Source: Desulfobulbus alkaliphilus | GTDB taxonomy: Bacteria > Desulfobacterota > Desulfobulbia > Desulfobulbales > Desulfobulbaceae | Assembly (NCBI RefSeq): GCF_016918545.1 | Contig: NZ_JAFFQC010000005.1 | Coordinates: 1-64,000 of the forward strand | DNA length: 64,000 nucleotides | Direction: 5' to 3' | Part shown: positions 25,752 through 34,621 of the stretch, piece after piece | How the letters are laid out: every line of letters starts with the position of its first letter | How positions within the stretch are numbered: position 1 is the first letter of the stretch | Notes under the pieces: generated by a model | Told to the model about the DNA's origin: nothing | Seen by the model: only the letters and a program-made list of their open reading frames with translations | Database searches by the model: none | Made by a program: the position numbers and the translations under genes

Positions 25752-26717
25752 TCAGCGACAATCGTATTGAACACCCATAGCCGCATCAATGGTGCGCACG
25801 ACAGCCCAGTGTTCTTTATAGGTGATAGGGATAAATTGAGCTTCTCCGGAATTCTTGAATTCTTCTTCCAGAGCCGATCCTTCCCAGGGGAAGGTGAAAA
25901 AAGCCTGTTGTACTTTACGCTGCAGTTCGGGATGCAGGTTGTAGACAACCCCATAGCCAGTAGTTGGGAAGGTTTGTGACGTATAAATGGTGACGATCTG
26001 CTCAGGCTGGACCACGTTACGTGAGATCATCCGGTTCAAGACCGAATTGGCAATGGCGGCAACGGGATAGTCTTTGTTGGCAACCCCGAGGATGGAATTG
26101 TCGTGCTTGCCGGAAAAGACCGGTTCGTAATCTTTTTCCGCAATCAAACCATATTCAGCCTCCAGCAGTGCTGAAGGTGCCTTGAACCCTGAGTTTGACG
26201 TCTGGGAGGTGAAGGCCATCTTGTTGCCCCTGATATCTTCGATGGTGTTAATACCTGAGTCCGGATGGGTTATAATCTCCATTTCGTAGCCATAACTGCG
26301 GTCGGCACGGGCCATCATGGCAAAGGGACGAAAACCGGCGCAATTCACTGCCAGAGGATTGGATCCGGTGTTAAAACCGGCGACGTGAAGACGACCGGCA
26401 CGCATTGCTTCTAATTGGGCGGCATTGGACTGGACCGGAAAAAACTGGACCTTTTTTCCGGTTATCTCTTCCATATGGTGTATGAATCCTTCCCAGACTT
26501 TGGCGTAGACCGCCGGATCTTCAACCGGCGTGTAGGCAAAAATCAAGGTGGGCGGATCGACCCATTGACTGGGATCAGTGGGAATGTCGGCGACCATGTC
26601 ACCATCTTCGTCTTTGAAGCGAGGGTCCATTGCAAAACCAGTGGCATTGATCAGGGTCAGGACACAGAAGAGAGCTAGGGCCAGCACGCGATGGAACGAT
26701 GTTAAACCGTGGAACAT
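25752..26717 (-). CDS. phnD: Phosphonate/phosphite-type ABC substrate-binding protein
   Basis: This is a 321-residue periplasmic binding protein with a signal peptide (VLALALFCVLTLINATGFA). After it comes an acidic stretch (DPRFKDEDGDMVAD) found before the domain in one PhnD subgroup. The fold continues with LIFAYTPVEDPAVY, FPVQSNAAQLEAMRAGRLHVAGF and TSQTSNSGFKAPSALL, the ligand-binding Ser/Thr region. Whether the ligand is phosphonate, phosphite or phosphate cannot be decided: no phn C-P lyase, ptx or ptd catabolic gene is present in the window. First gene of the operon phnD-phnC-phnE-phnE. Confidence 0.85.
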   Translation of the reverse strand: MFHGLTSFHRVLALALFCVLTLINATGFAMDPRFKDEDGDMVADIPTDPSQWVDPPTLIFAYTPVEDPAVYAKVWEGFIHHMEEITGKKVQFFPVQSNAAQLEAMRAGRLHVAGFNTGSNPLAVNCAGFRPFAMMARADRSYGYEMEIITHPDSGINTIEDIRGNKMAFTSQTSNSGFKAPSALLEAEYGLIAEKDYEPVFSGKHDNSILGVANKDYPVAAIANSVLNRMISRNVVQPEQIVTIYTSQTFPTTGYGVVYNLHPELQRKVQQAFFTFPWEGSALEEEFKNSGEAQFIPITYKEHWAVVRTIDAAMGVQYDCR

Positions 26718-26759
26718 GAACAGTCCTCCTTGTTGTTGTTAATGATGTTGCATTGCATG

Positions 26760-26787
26760 TCGCATGAGCGATGAACACTTCATGCGA
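26760..26787. promoter_or_regulatory. Perfect 8-bp inverted repeat upstream of phnD
   Basis: TCGCATGA and TCATGCGA are separated by 12 nt, about 43 nt upstream of the phnD start. It may be an operator or a leader hairpin for the transporter operon. I see no known Pho box. Confidence 0.35.
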
Positions 26788-26933
26788 GCCTGGACTATCA
26801 CACCATCGGGTTAGAATTAAATCAGCGAGCGGTTAATTTCCGGTTATAAAAGCAGGAAGGCGGGAGAGGGGTGACAATGAATAAATAGAGCGTACGCTGA
26901 AGGTGCTGGGGGAAGCGGGTGGCGCGGATCAGG

Positions 26934-26962
26934 AAGACGGGCCGTCGCCCCCGTCTTTTTTA
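26934..26962. terminator. Hairpin with T-run at the HAD gene end
   Basis: AAGACGGG and CCCGTCTT pair around an 8-nt loop and are followed on the + strand by TTTT. It overlaps the HAD gene stop. A T-run is present only in the + direction, where no gene ends, so its role for the minus-strand gene is uncertain. Confidence 0.4.
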
Positions 26963-27770
26963 AAACAACAGCATAGAGAGGTCGTTGACCACTACATCGG
27001 GTTTGTCCGTTGCCGTAGCAACAGCTGCGGATGTGGCGAGACCGGTCAGGGTGAGAATAGTTTTCATGCCAACGCGACGAGCACCGGCGATGTCGGTTTC
27101 GAGGTTATCGCCAATTAACAGGCAGCAATTCGGAGGGACTTGGAGGCGATGACAGATGTCTTCAAAAAACCAAGGTTCCGGCTTGCCACAATAGGTTGCC
27201 GGCAAGTTGGTGGCATTAGCAAGCATTGCTGTGACTCCACCGGCTCCGATTTCAAAACCGCGCGGGGTCGGATAGGCACGGTCAGCGCACAACCCGATCA
27301 GACTGGCCCGGCCCCCCGCATCAGCAGTCGCAGTGCTATTTGCAGACGAAACGGTGTGGCACATCCATGGGCCAGGCCGGCGGCCAGCACCGCGTCACAG
27401 TCTTCGCATTTATCATCCGTGAGAATGGCGCGACCGCTGAGCAATTCATCGATGGATGGATTGGCGATATTGAAGACCCTGGCTCCCGGACCGAACGTGT
27501 CGAGAATGTAATCACAGGCTGCAGCCGCGGCTGTCAGAATAGTCTCCTCGGTCACAGTGAGACCCATTGCGGCCAGTCGTCGAACCACTCCGGCCGGTGA
27601 TGAGCTGGAATTACTTATAAATCCATGGATAAGCCCGCTTTTCTGTACTTGCTGTACCAGGGGAACAGCACCGGGCAGGGGAGATGCTCATGCCAGAACG
27701 TGCCGTCCAGATCAAAAAGGATTGCCGCAAAATCTCGCAGGTCCAGATTCAGGTCAGAATTAATGATCAT
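26960..27770 (-). pseudogene. HAD-superfamily (NagD-like) phosphatase with two frameshifts
   Basis: The sequence encodes a IIA-type HAD phosphatase of about 270 residues: motif I AILFDLDGTFW, a cap domain, CGKPEPWFFED, and motif IV LLIGDNLETDIAGA. The frame changes twice. Near 27677 a C seems missing from a C run (PCP-VLF where PGAVPL is expected). Near 27305 a G seems missing from a run of six Gs (MRGAG|RASLIGLCADRAYP). Both are single-base losses in homopolymers, so either the gene is recently dead or the assembly has errors. Everything else, including catalytic residues, is intact. The start is ATG 27770. Confidence 0.75.
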
Positions 27771-28186
27771 GGCTGAAACGTGTCGATGAAGGGAAAAGGC
27801 ATGGTTGGGGCTATAACGGCAGACCGGTGGGTGGGAGGGCAATAATGGGGGGAAGGCTTTTTTTTCTTTCCTTTTGTCCCTGCAGTGGGGTACTTTTTCG
27901 ATTCTTCTTCATGGGCCTTTGACCATTGCTTCGAGAAGAGGGCAAAGAACTATCGGGCACTTTCTGGTTGGATCGCATCAGATACCACAACACGCCTCAG
28001 TCGTCACGTGTTCAGGAAATATTGCAGTGTGGTCGGCGGGCCATGCCACGTCACCCTGCATCGGTTCCCCCCGCATGTTCTGCGTTTGTGGTCAAATAAG
28101 AAACATATCAGTTTGTTGAGAGAGATACGCGGAAAAATAAACTCCACAGTTAGGGAGTCGGGAAACTTTTTAATAGAGGAGAGACC
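27771..28186. other. Gap with a weak match to the dispersed-element right end
   Basis: These 416 bases between the divergent HAD and nfnA genes contain no supported gene. At 27998-28016 the stretch CAGTCGTCACGTGTTCAGG resembles a decayed element right end. The promoters for both genes should lie here; I cannot place them with confidence. Confidence 0.35.
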
Positions 28187-29044
28187 ATGTTTACAATCGT
28201 ACGACGGGAGGAGCTGGTGCCGTCCTCTGTCATTCTTCATGAGATTGAGGCCCCGAGAATTGCCCGTAAGGCCAAGCCAGGTCAATTTGTGATCCTCAAG
28301 GCTACAGAGACCGGAGAACGTATTCCTCTGACCATGGCGGATACTGATGCTGACGCGGGAACTGTCACCGTAATTTTCATGGTGGTGGGTAAATCGACCT
28401 CCCTCTTTGCCACCCTGTATGAGGGCGATGCTTATTCAGATCTTATCGGCCCTCTGGGGCGTCCCACGGATATTGAAAAAGTGGGCCATGTGGTCTGCGT
28501 CGGCGGCGGCACGGGTATAGCCGTTCTGCACCCGATTGCTCGGGCCATGAAAAAGGCGGGCAACAGAGTCACCACTATCCTGGGGGCCCGCAATGTCGAT
28601 TTCATGATTCTAAAGGAAAAGATGAATGCGCTTTCCGACACTTTTATTCCCATGAGTGATGACGGTTCCACCGGCAGGCAAGGTTTCGTCACTGATGCCC
28701 TGAAGGAGATCCTGATCACCGACAAACCGGACCTGGTGGTGGCCATAGGTCCGGTGCCGATGATGAAGGCGGTCAGTGAACTGACTCGAACCGATGGGAT
28801 CCATACCCTGGTGAGCCTGAATCCGGTTATGGTGGACGGAACCGGTATGTGCGGCGGATGCAGGGTCACGGTGGGTGATCAGACCAAGTTTGCCTGCGTT
28901 GACGGACCGGAATTTGACGGCCACAAGGTTGATTTTGACGGTCTATCCCAACGCCTGCAGGCCTATAGAAAAGTGGAAACAGAAGCCATGGAGGACCATC
29001 GTTGCCGCATGGAAGCTCAGGCCAGAAAAATCGAACAGGCATAA
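28187..29044 (+). CDS. nfnA: NfnA-type ferredoxin:NAD(P)H oxidoreductase small subunit
   Basis: This is a 285-residue flavoprotein of the NfnA/sulfide-dehydrogenase beta type. It has an N-terminal FAD domain (PGQFVILKATETGERIPLT), the NAD-binding motif VGGGTGIAVLHPIA, and a C-terminal [2Fe-2S] site MCGGCRVTVG with a later Cys (FACVDG). With NfnB it forms the electron-bifurcating transhydrogenase that couples NADH, NADPH and ferredoxin in anaerobes. The start at 28187 follows GAGGAGAG closely. It is 20 nt before nfnB. Confidence 0.88.
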   Translation: MFTIVRREELVPSSVILHEIEAPRIARKAKPGQFVILKATETGERIPLTMADTDADAGTVTVIFMVVGKSTSLFATLYEGDAYSDLIGPLGRPTDIEKVGHVVCVGGGTGIAVLHPIARAMKKAGNRVTTILGARNVDFMILKEKMNALSDTFIPMSDDGSTGRQGFVTDALKEILITDKPDLVVAIGPVPMMKAVSELTRTDGIHTLVSLNPVMVDGTGMCGGCRVTVGDQTKFACVDGPEFDGHKVDFDGLSQRLQAYRKVETEAMEDHRCRMEAQARKIEQA

Positions 29045-29064
29045 GGTAAGTGGAGAAAAAGGGT

Positions 29065-30468
29065 ATGCAGGAAACCAAAAAAACAACCAAGGAACGGCAT
29101 CCCATGCCGGAGCAGCCTCCGGAATTGCGCCGCCACAATTTTTTGGAAGTACCCCTTGGGTACACGGAAGAGATGGCCAGGGCCGAGGCGTCCCGCTGTA
29201 TCCAGTGTAAAACTCCCCAATGCGTTCTAGGCTGTCCCGTGGCGGTTCCCATTCCAGCTTATATCAAAGCCATTGCCGAAGGCCGGTTTGCCGAGGGAAT
29301 TCGGGCAATCTGGGAAAAAAATGCCCTGCCCGCGGTGTGTGGCCGGGTATGCCCTCAGGAGATCCAGTGCGAAGGCCGCTGTATTCTGGGGAAAAAAGGG
29401 AGCCCTGTGGCCATCGGACATCTCGAGCGTTTTCTCGCTGACTGGGAAAGGGCCAATGGCGACGGGTCGTTACCGGCCAAGGAAGCACCGACCGGGAAAA
29501 AAGTCGCCGTGGTCGGCAGTGGACCCGCGGGGCTCACGGTGGCGGGAGATCTGGTGTTGAAGGGCCATGATGTGACTATTTTCGAGGCCTTTCACAAACC
29601 AGGGGGAGTTTTGGTTTATGGTATCCCGGAATTCCGCTTGCCCAAGGCCATCGTCGAGGCAGAAGTGAAAACCCTGGAACAACTGGGAGTGACCATTGCC
29701 TGCAATACGGTGGTGGGCCGGGCCGTGGACGTCAGCGAACTGCTGGAAGAAGGATTTGATGCCGTTTTTGTCGGGGTTGGCGCCGGACTTCCCCGTTTTA
29801 TGAATATACCGGGAGAAAATCTCATCGGGGTTTACTCCGCCAATGAGTACCTGACCCGCGCCAATCTCATGAAAGCCTATGACCCGCTCTATGACACACC
29901 CATGGTACCGGGCCGTAATGTCGTGGTGGTGGGTGGCGGTAATGTCGCCATGGACGCTGCTCGGACCGCCCTGCGCATGGGGGCTGAATCGTCGAAGATC
30001 GTGTATCGGAGATCCCGGGAAGAAATGCCTGCCAGGGTGGAAGAAGCCCATCATGCCGAAGAAGAGGGCGTGGAATTTCTGTTGCTGTCCAGCCCATTGC
30101 ACTTTGACGGGAGCAGTGATGGCCGCCTGACCTCGGTAACCTGCGAGCGCATGACCCTCGGAGAACCCGATACATCCGGCCGGCGTAGACCGGTGCCACT
30201 CGAAGGTTCGGAGTTCACGATGGACTGTGACCTTGCCATCATTGCCGTCGGTTCCGGAGCCAATCCTCTGTTGACCAGTTCCGAACCGTCGATCCGCCTC
30301 AACCGTTGGGGCAACATTGAGGCTGACCCTGAAAATGGAAAAACCTTTATGCGGGGTGTCTGGGCCGGTGGGGATATTGTCACTGGGGCCGCAACCGTGA
30401 TCCTGGCCATGGGGGCCGGAAGAAAGGCCGCGGACAGTATCCATGACTATTTAACCCGAGGCTGGTAG
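29065..30468 (+). CDS. nfnB: NfnB-type / glutamate synthase small-subunit-like oxidoreductase
   Basis: This is a 467-residue protein. The N-terminal region holds cysteines for two [4Fe-4S] clusters (CIQCKTPQCVLGCPV and CGRVCPQEIQCEGRC). Two Rossmann folds follow, with VVGSGPAGLTVAGDL for FAD and VVVGGGNVAMDAART for NADPH. Family members are often annotated as glutamate synthase (NADPH) small chain, but pairing with nfnA shows NfnB. Start ATG 29065 is preceded by GGAG; an in-frame GTG at 29050 is an alternative. Confidence 0.88.
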   Translation: MQETKKTTKERHPMPEQPPELRRHNFLEVPLGYTEEMARAEASRCIQCKTPQCVLGCPVAVPIPAYIKAIAEGRFAEGIRAIWEKNALPAVCGRVCPQEIQCEGRCILGKKGSPVAIGHLERFLADWERANGDGSLPAKEAPTGKKVAVVGSGPAGLTVAGDLVLKGHDVTIFEAFHKPGGVLVYGIPEFRLPKAIVEAEVKTLEQLGVTIACNTVVGRAVDVSELLEEGFDAVFVGVGAGLPRFMNIPGENLIGVYSANEYLTRANLMKAYDPLYDTPMVPGRNVVVVGGGNVAMDAARTALRMGAESSKIVYRRSREEMPARVEEAHHAEEEGVEFLLLSSPLHFDGSSDGRLTSVTCERMTLGEPDTSGRRRPVPLEGSEFTMDCDLAIIAVGSGANPLLTSSEPSIRLNRWGNIEADPENGKTFMRGVWAGGDIVTGAATVILAMGAGRKAADSIHDYLTRGW

Positions 30469-30740
30469 CGGTGTTGCTGGCTGCGGAACAGGCTCTGGTG
30501 GGCCTGCGCCGGGGTGAAACTCGCGTACGGCTCTGTACCTTTGAACACTTGCAGGATGTGGTCGGTTTTTCATACTACTGAAATTTTCTGAAAAAATATC
30601 ATGCCGCCATCCGCATCATGGCGGACACAATCGTATTAATCATCGTCCAACCGTATTACTCTGTCGTTGATGGTCCAGTATCATCCTCCTGAGGCAATTG
30701 CTGATCGTGCCCCTTGAACCGGCGACTGCAGCCTGAAGAG

Positions 30741-30773
30741 TAAAACAAACGTTCAACCGTCACTGATTCAAGG
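30741..30773 (+). repeat. Dispersed element, solitary right end (copy E)
   Basis: About 33 bp match the right end in degenerate form (AAACGTTCAACCGTCACTG, then ATTCAAGG). It stops 3 nt from the stop codon of the convergent EamA gene. The rest of the gap 30469-30740 shows nothing else recognisable. Confidence 0.6.
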
Positions 30774-30775
30774 TA

Positions 30776-31657
30776 TCAGCCCCGCGGGCGGGATGCTTCG
30801 GGGCCGGAGACTGTGAACCAGGCCTTGAGGGTCCCGCTGACAACAATCAGCAGGCAACCGGCGCATTGCAATGGTGACAGGGACTCATTGAACAGTGTCC
30901 ACCCAAAAACGACCACGGCAATAGGTTCGAAATACGCCAGAGTACCGAAGGTGGCGGCGGGCAGACGACTGAGGGCGATCACCGCACAGAGGATGGCAAA
31001 AAAACCGGGAACCAGCCCGGTGGCAGCCAGCCAGGGCCAGGTAGAGAGAGGCAGTTCCGGCCGGTGCAGGAGGCTGAAAGGCAGAAGCAGCAGACCGCCG
31101 ATAAGCAATTGATGGAAAGTGCGGGTGTAGACGTGGATCGACTGATCGATACTCCGATTGATGAGGATAAAGGCCGCGTAGCAGCACATTGACAGCAGGC
31201 CGAAAACAAGGCCTTTGCCCAGGTTTTCGTCCCCGCTGAAATCAATGCGAAACTCCATCATCATCATGAAGCCGAACAGGGTCAGGCTGATGAGAAAAGT
31301 GCTTGCACGGGTCAGGCGCTCACCAAGGAAACAATGGGCGTAGATTGCGGTGACCGGGGGGGCCAGATAAAGCAGCATGACTGCATTGGCCATGGTGGTG
31401 TACTCCATGGCTCGAACATAACAGATGATGAGGCCTGCCAGCATGGTGCCGTTCAGCAGAACCGGCCAGGAGGACCGCGACCATGCCAGATGCAGGCGAC
31501 TGGTGGCGACAAGAAAAAGCAGCATGAAGCCGGCACCGATGGTCAGACGGAAAAAGGTGAACGTCTCGGCCTCAAGGCCGGTGGCCCTGGAAAAAATGCC
31601 AACCGTACCCATGAAGAGGGCGGCGAGGATGGCAGTGACGATTCCGGTTGTGTTCAT
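30776..31657 (-). CDS. EamA/DMT-family transporter
   Basis: This is a 293-residue inner-membrane protein with ten predicted helices in two EamA repeats (ILAALFMGTVGIFSRATG near the start; the second half begins GLLSMCCYAAFILINRS). The family exports amino acids or other metabolites; the substrate is unknown. An element copy in the same orientation ends 12 nt before its start and may carry its promoter. Confidence 0.85.
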   Translation of the reverse strand: MNTTGIVTAILAALFMGTVGIFSRATGLEAETFTFFRLTIGAGFMLLFLVATSRLHLAWSRSSWPVLLNGTMLAGLIICYVRAMEYTTMANAVMLLYLAPPVTAIYAHCFLGERLTRASTFLISLTLFGFMMMMEFRIDFSGDENLGKGLVFGLLSMCCYAAFILINRSIDQSIHVYTRTFHQLLIGGLLLLPFSLLHRPELPLSTWPWLAATGLVPGFFAILCAVIALSRLPAATFGTLAYFEPIAVVVFGWTLFNESLSPLQCAGCLLIVVSGTLKAWFTVSGPEASRPRG

Positions 31658-31668
31658 GAGGTCAAAAC

Positions 31669-31886
31669 CCTCAATTCGTGACGGCCGGACACTTGTATTG
31701 GATATATCATGCTGTAATCAGGATACAATTGCAGCGGAATCCTTGATGACAACCTTCCCCGGCCGCCCTTCGGGGCGTCCGTCCGCGCGCCACCTTCATT
31801 GCCCGAAACCGCTCGATAAAGTGTCTTTTTATCGAACACTCACAGACAATACAGCTGACGCACGGATAAACACTCACGGATGCAGG
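31669..31886 (-). repeat. Dispersed terminal-inverted-repeat element, copy F (full length)
   Basis: This is a 218-bp copy in minus orientation. Its right end (on + strand CCTCAATTCGTGA, 31669-31681) faces the EamA gene, and its left end is CACGGATGCAGG at 31875-31886. The core and the CGATAAAGTG...TTTATCGA hairpin are present. The ends are slightly diverged. Confidence 0.85.
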
Positions 31887-32267
31887 AATATGAGATGTTT
31901 TTGGCGATGAAGTAGACGTTCCAGTGGTAATATTTGCAACGTTCGGGCAGAGAGTTTTTTACACGGTGACCCTCATGGCCATACACCGTCCACCGGTTCA
32001 GCGCAAGAGGGCTTTTCCAGCACCACTCTTTCCCCAGAAACGATAACGTATTCAGGCTTCCCTCCAGGCAGGAGATCCTGGCCTCGTGTGAACAGTTATC
32101 GGATCCGGTCCCCTGAAACGTTTTTCTCGTGCGTTTTCCCTCAAATTTTGAACAGGTCGTCACGCCATATATCGCGCCACCTTTTCAACCACAAAATTTT
32201 GAGATGTGCCATACCCATGAATAGTAAAGACCATTTTTCCATGAATCCCTCGATGGAGGTACCTGCC
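31887..32267. other. Gap upstream of the DUF4139 gene
   Basis: A minus-strand frame of 107 codons (31840-32163) overlaps the element copy and has no family I recognise. I see no other gene or structure. The DUF4139 promoter probably lies here. Confidence 0.35.
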
Positions 32268-34352
32268 ATGATGACCATCAGTATTCGCTCCGCAATCCTG
32301 GCCGGCCTGCTTCTGGTTGGCGGAAGTACAGGCCTGGCCGGACAGGATGCCATGACCATTCCGCTGGAACGCGTTGTCTTGTTCCATTCCGGCGTCGGCT
32401 TTTATGAACATGCGGGCTCAGTGCGCGATGATACCAACATCTCCATGCGCTTCAACACCCGTGATATCAATGACCTGCTCAAGAGCATGGTCGTCCGGGA
32501 TCTTGATGGCGGCCAGGTCGATGCGGTCAGGTACCCGTCCAGGGATCCGATAACCAAGACCCTGAGAACCTTTGCCATTGATCTGACGGCAGACCCCTCT
32601 TTGGCTGAACTGCTCGCCCAGGTGCGCGGTGAACGGGTCGAGGTGGAAATGCCCGCCAGGATCAGTGGCATTATTCTGGGCGTTGAAACCCGCCGCAAAA
32701 GAATCGGTGACAACGAGTTCATGGACGTCGACATCCTCAACCTGTTAACGGACAATGGCCTGCAGAGTGTTGCTCTTGATTCGGTCAGCAGCATCCGTTT
32801 GCTGAACGAGGCGCTGCAGGCTGAATTGGACATGGCCCTGAGTCTGCTGGCTTCGGCCCATGCCACCGATAAAAAGACTGTCACAGTGCAATTCACCGGC
32901 CAGGGAGAGCGACGGGTCAGGGTCGGGTATATTCAGGAATCACCTGTTTGGAAGACTTCATACCGTCTTGTCCTTGCCGGTGAAGAAACCCTGCTTCAGG
33001 GTTGGGCCATTGTCGAAAATACGTCCGAGCAGGATTGGCGCGGGGTTGATCTGACCCTGGTCAGTGGCCGGCCTGTTTCCTTTACCATGGACCTGTATGA
33101 ACCGCTGTATCTGCCGCGGCCCGAGGTGCAGTTCGAGTTATTCACCTCGGTCCTTCCGCAGACCTATGGGCAGGATCTGAGCCGTCTGGGTCAGGTATTC
33201 GCTGATGAGCACGCTGCCGACCGGATGGCGGAGAGTCAGGTCATGCCCATGATGGCACCGTCACCAGCGGTAGGTTCGGGACAACCAGGGACGGTGGCGG
33301 ACATCAGGAGGAGGACATTGAAGGATTTGTCCATGTCCCGGCCGGAGTCCATGGATCTACGCCGGGGGGTGCAGTCGGTCGCCGAAGGTATTGATGCCGG
33401 TGAATCATTCCAGTACAGGATACAGGCACCGGTTAACCTGCCTCGCCAGCAGTCCGCCATGCTGCCCATCGTCAACAGCGAAATCACCGGAGAAAAACTG
33501 GCTATCTACAATTGGTCAGTGCATGCCAAACATCCGCTCTCCGGTCTGCGCTTCACCAATACCACCGATCTGCACCTGATGCAGGGACCGATCACTGTCT
33601 TTGACGGTGGCGTCTATGCCGGAGACGCCCGGATCGAAGACATTCCTCCCGGCGGTGAACGGCTGATCAGTTATGCCATGGACCTCGATACCGAGGTTGT
33701 CCGCCAGGGGAAAAGTACCCCTGAGGAGTTGCGCAGTGTCAGGATTGTTAAAGGAACCCTGCATGCTGAACGCAAATTTCTCCGCAGTCAGGAGTATGTC
33801 ATCAGGAATTCAGGTCGCACCGCCAGGACAGTTCTGATCGAGCAGCCGATTGAAGCCCAGTGGACATTGGTCAAGCCCTCCGAACCAGCTGAGAAGACCC
33901 GCGACTTCTATCGCTTTGCGGTTAGGGCCGAGCCCGGAAAACCAGCCGGTCTGCTGGTTGAGGAAGAACGGATTGACACCCAGCACATCCTGTTGACCAA
34001 TATCGATGATGCCCTGATCCATCTCTATATGAAGGCAACAGTGGTCAGTGAACAGGTCAGAGAAGCCCTGGGGGAGGTGGTCGCACAGCGGCACCAGATT
34101 GAGCGGGTTGCAGGGCAGCGCCGGCAGTACGAACAGGAGATTCGCGGTATTGAACAGGACCAGGCCCGGATGCGTCAGAACATGGCGCAACTGGATCGGC
34201 AAAGCGAAGTGTATCGTGGCTATGTCAGAAAGTTCAGTGAGCAGGAGACACAGCTGGAAAAGCTGCGCCGGGAGATCGCAGACCTGCACAGGCAAGAACA
34301 AGACCTGCGTCAGGTCCTGGATGAATACCTGATGAATCTTGAGTTATCGTAG
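32268..34352 (+). CDS. Exported DUF4139-family protein
   Basis: This is a 694-residue protein with a signal peptide (MMTISIRSAILAGLLLVGG). A long DUF4139-type region follows, with VVLFHSGVGFYEHAG near the N-terminus, the block YIQESPVWKTSYRLVL at about 220, and conserved beta stretches to residue 590. The last 95 residues form a coiled coil (VAGQRRQYEQEIRGIEQDQ, then MRQNMAQLDRQ). The function is unknown. The start at 32268 is preceded by GGAGG with 8-nt spacing; the frame opens earlier at 32088 without a signal peptide. Confidence 0.8.
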   Translation: MMTISIRSAILAGLLLVGGSTGLAGQDAMTIPLERVVLFHSGVGFYEHAGSVRDDTNISMRFNTRDINDLLKSMVVRDLDGGQVDAVRYPSRDPITKTLRTFAIDLTADPSLAELLAQVRGERVEVEMPARISGIILGVETRRKRIGDNEFMDVDILNLLTDNGLQSVALDSVSSIRLLNEALQAELDMALSLLASAHATDKKTVTVQFTGQGERRVRVGYIQESPVWKTSYRLVLAGEETLLQGWAIVENTSEQDWRGVDLTLVSGRPVSFTMDLYEPLYLPRPEVQFELFTSVLPQTYGQDLSRLGQVFADEHAADRMAESQVMPMMAPSPAVGSGQPGTVADIRRRTLKDLSMSRPESMDLRRGVQSVAEGIDAGESFQYRIQAPVNLPRQQSAMLPIVNSEITGEKLAIYNWSVHAKHPLSGLRFTNTTDLHLMQGPITVFDGGVYAGDARIEDIPPGGERLISYAMDLDTEVVRQGKSTPEELRSVRIVKGTLHAERKFLRSQEYVIRNSGRTARTVLIEQPIEAQWTLVKPSEPAEKTRDFYRFAVRAEPGKPAGLLVEEERIDTQHILLTNIDDALIHLYMKATVVSEQVREALGEVVAQRHQIERVAGQRRQYEQEIRGIEQDQARMRQNMAQLDRQSEVYRGYVRKFSEQETQLEKLRREIADLHRQEQDLRQVLDEYLMNLELS

Positions 34353-34374
34353 GCGAATGAAATGCTGACAGGTG

Positions 34375-34589
34375 CCTGAATCTGTGGCGGCTGGACTATG
34401 TTGGTCATATCTTACTGTCATCATATTGTCATTGCAGTAGAATCCTTGAAGGTAACCTTCACCAGCCGCCTTTCGGCGCGTTCGTCAGCATGCCATCTTC
34501 ATTGCCCGTACCCGTCTGATAAAGTGTACTTTAATCGAACGGCCACGAACAACGAAGTTGGTGCATGGATGAACGTTCACGTGTCCGGG
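34375..34589 (-). repeat. Dispersed terminal-inverted-repeat element, copy G (full length)
   Basis: This is a 215-bp copy in minus orientation. The right end CCTGAATCTGTGG lies 23 nt after the DUF4139 stop, and the left end reads CACGTGTCCGGG. The hairpin TCTGATAAAGTG/TACTTTAATCGA and the core are clear. It sits between two convergent genes. Confidence 0.85.
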
Positions 34590-34621
34590 ACAATATCTCG
34601 TTTAGGGACAGACACAGGCAG

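Noticed and set aside
31840-32163. Possible small minus-strand gene or transposase fragment
   Set aside because: It overlaps the left end of element copy F, has no motif I can name and no ribosome-binding site; a transposase origin cannot be supported.
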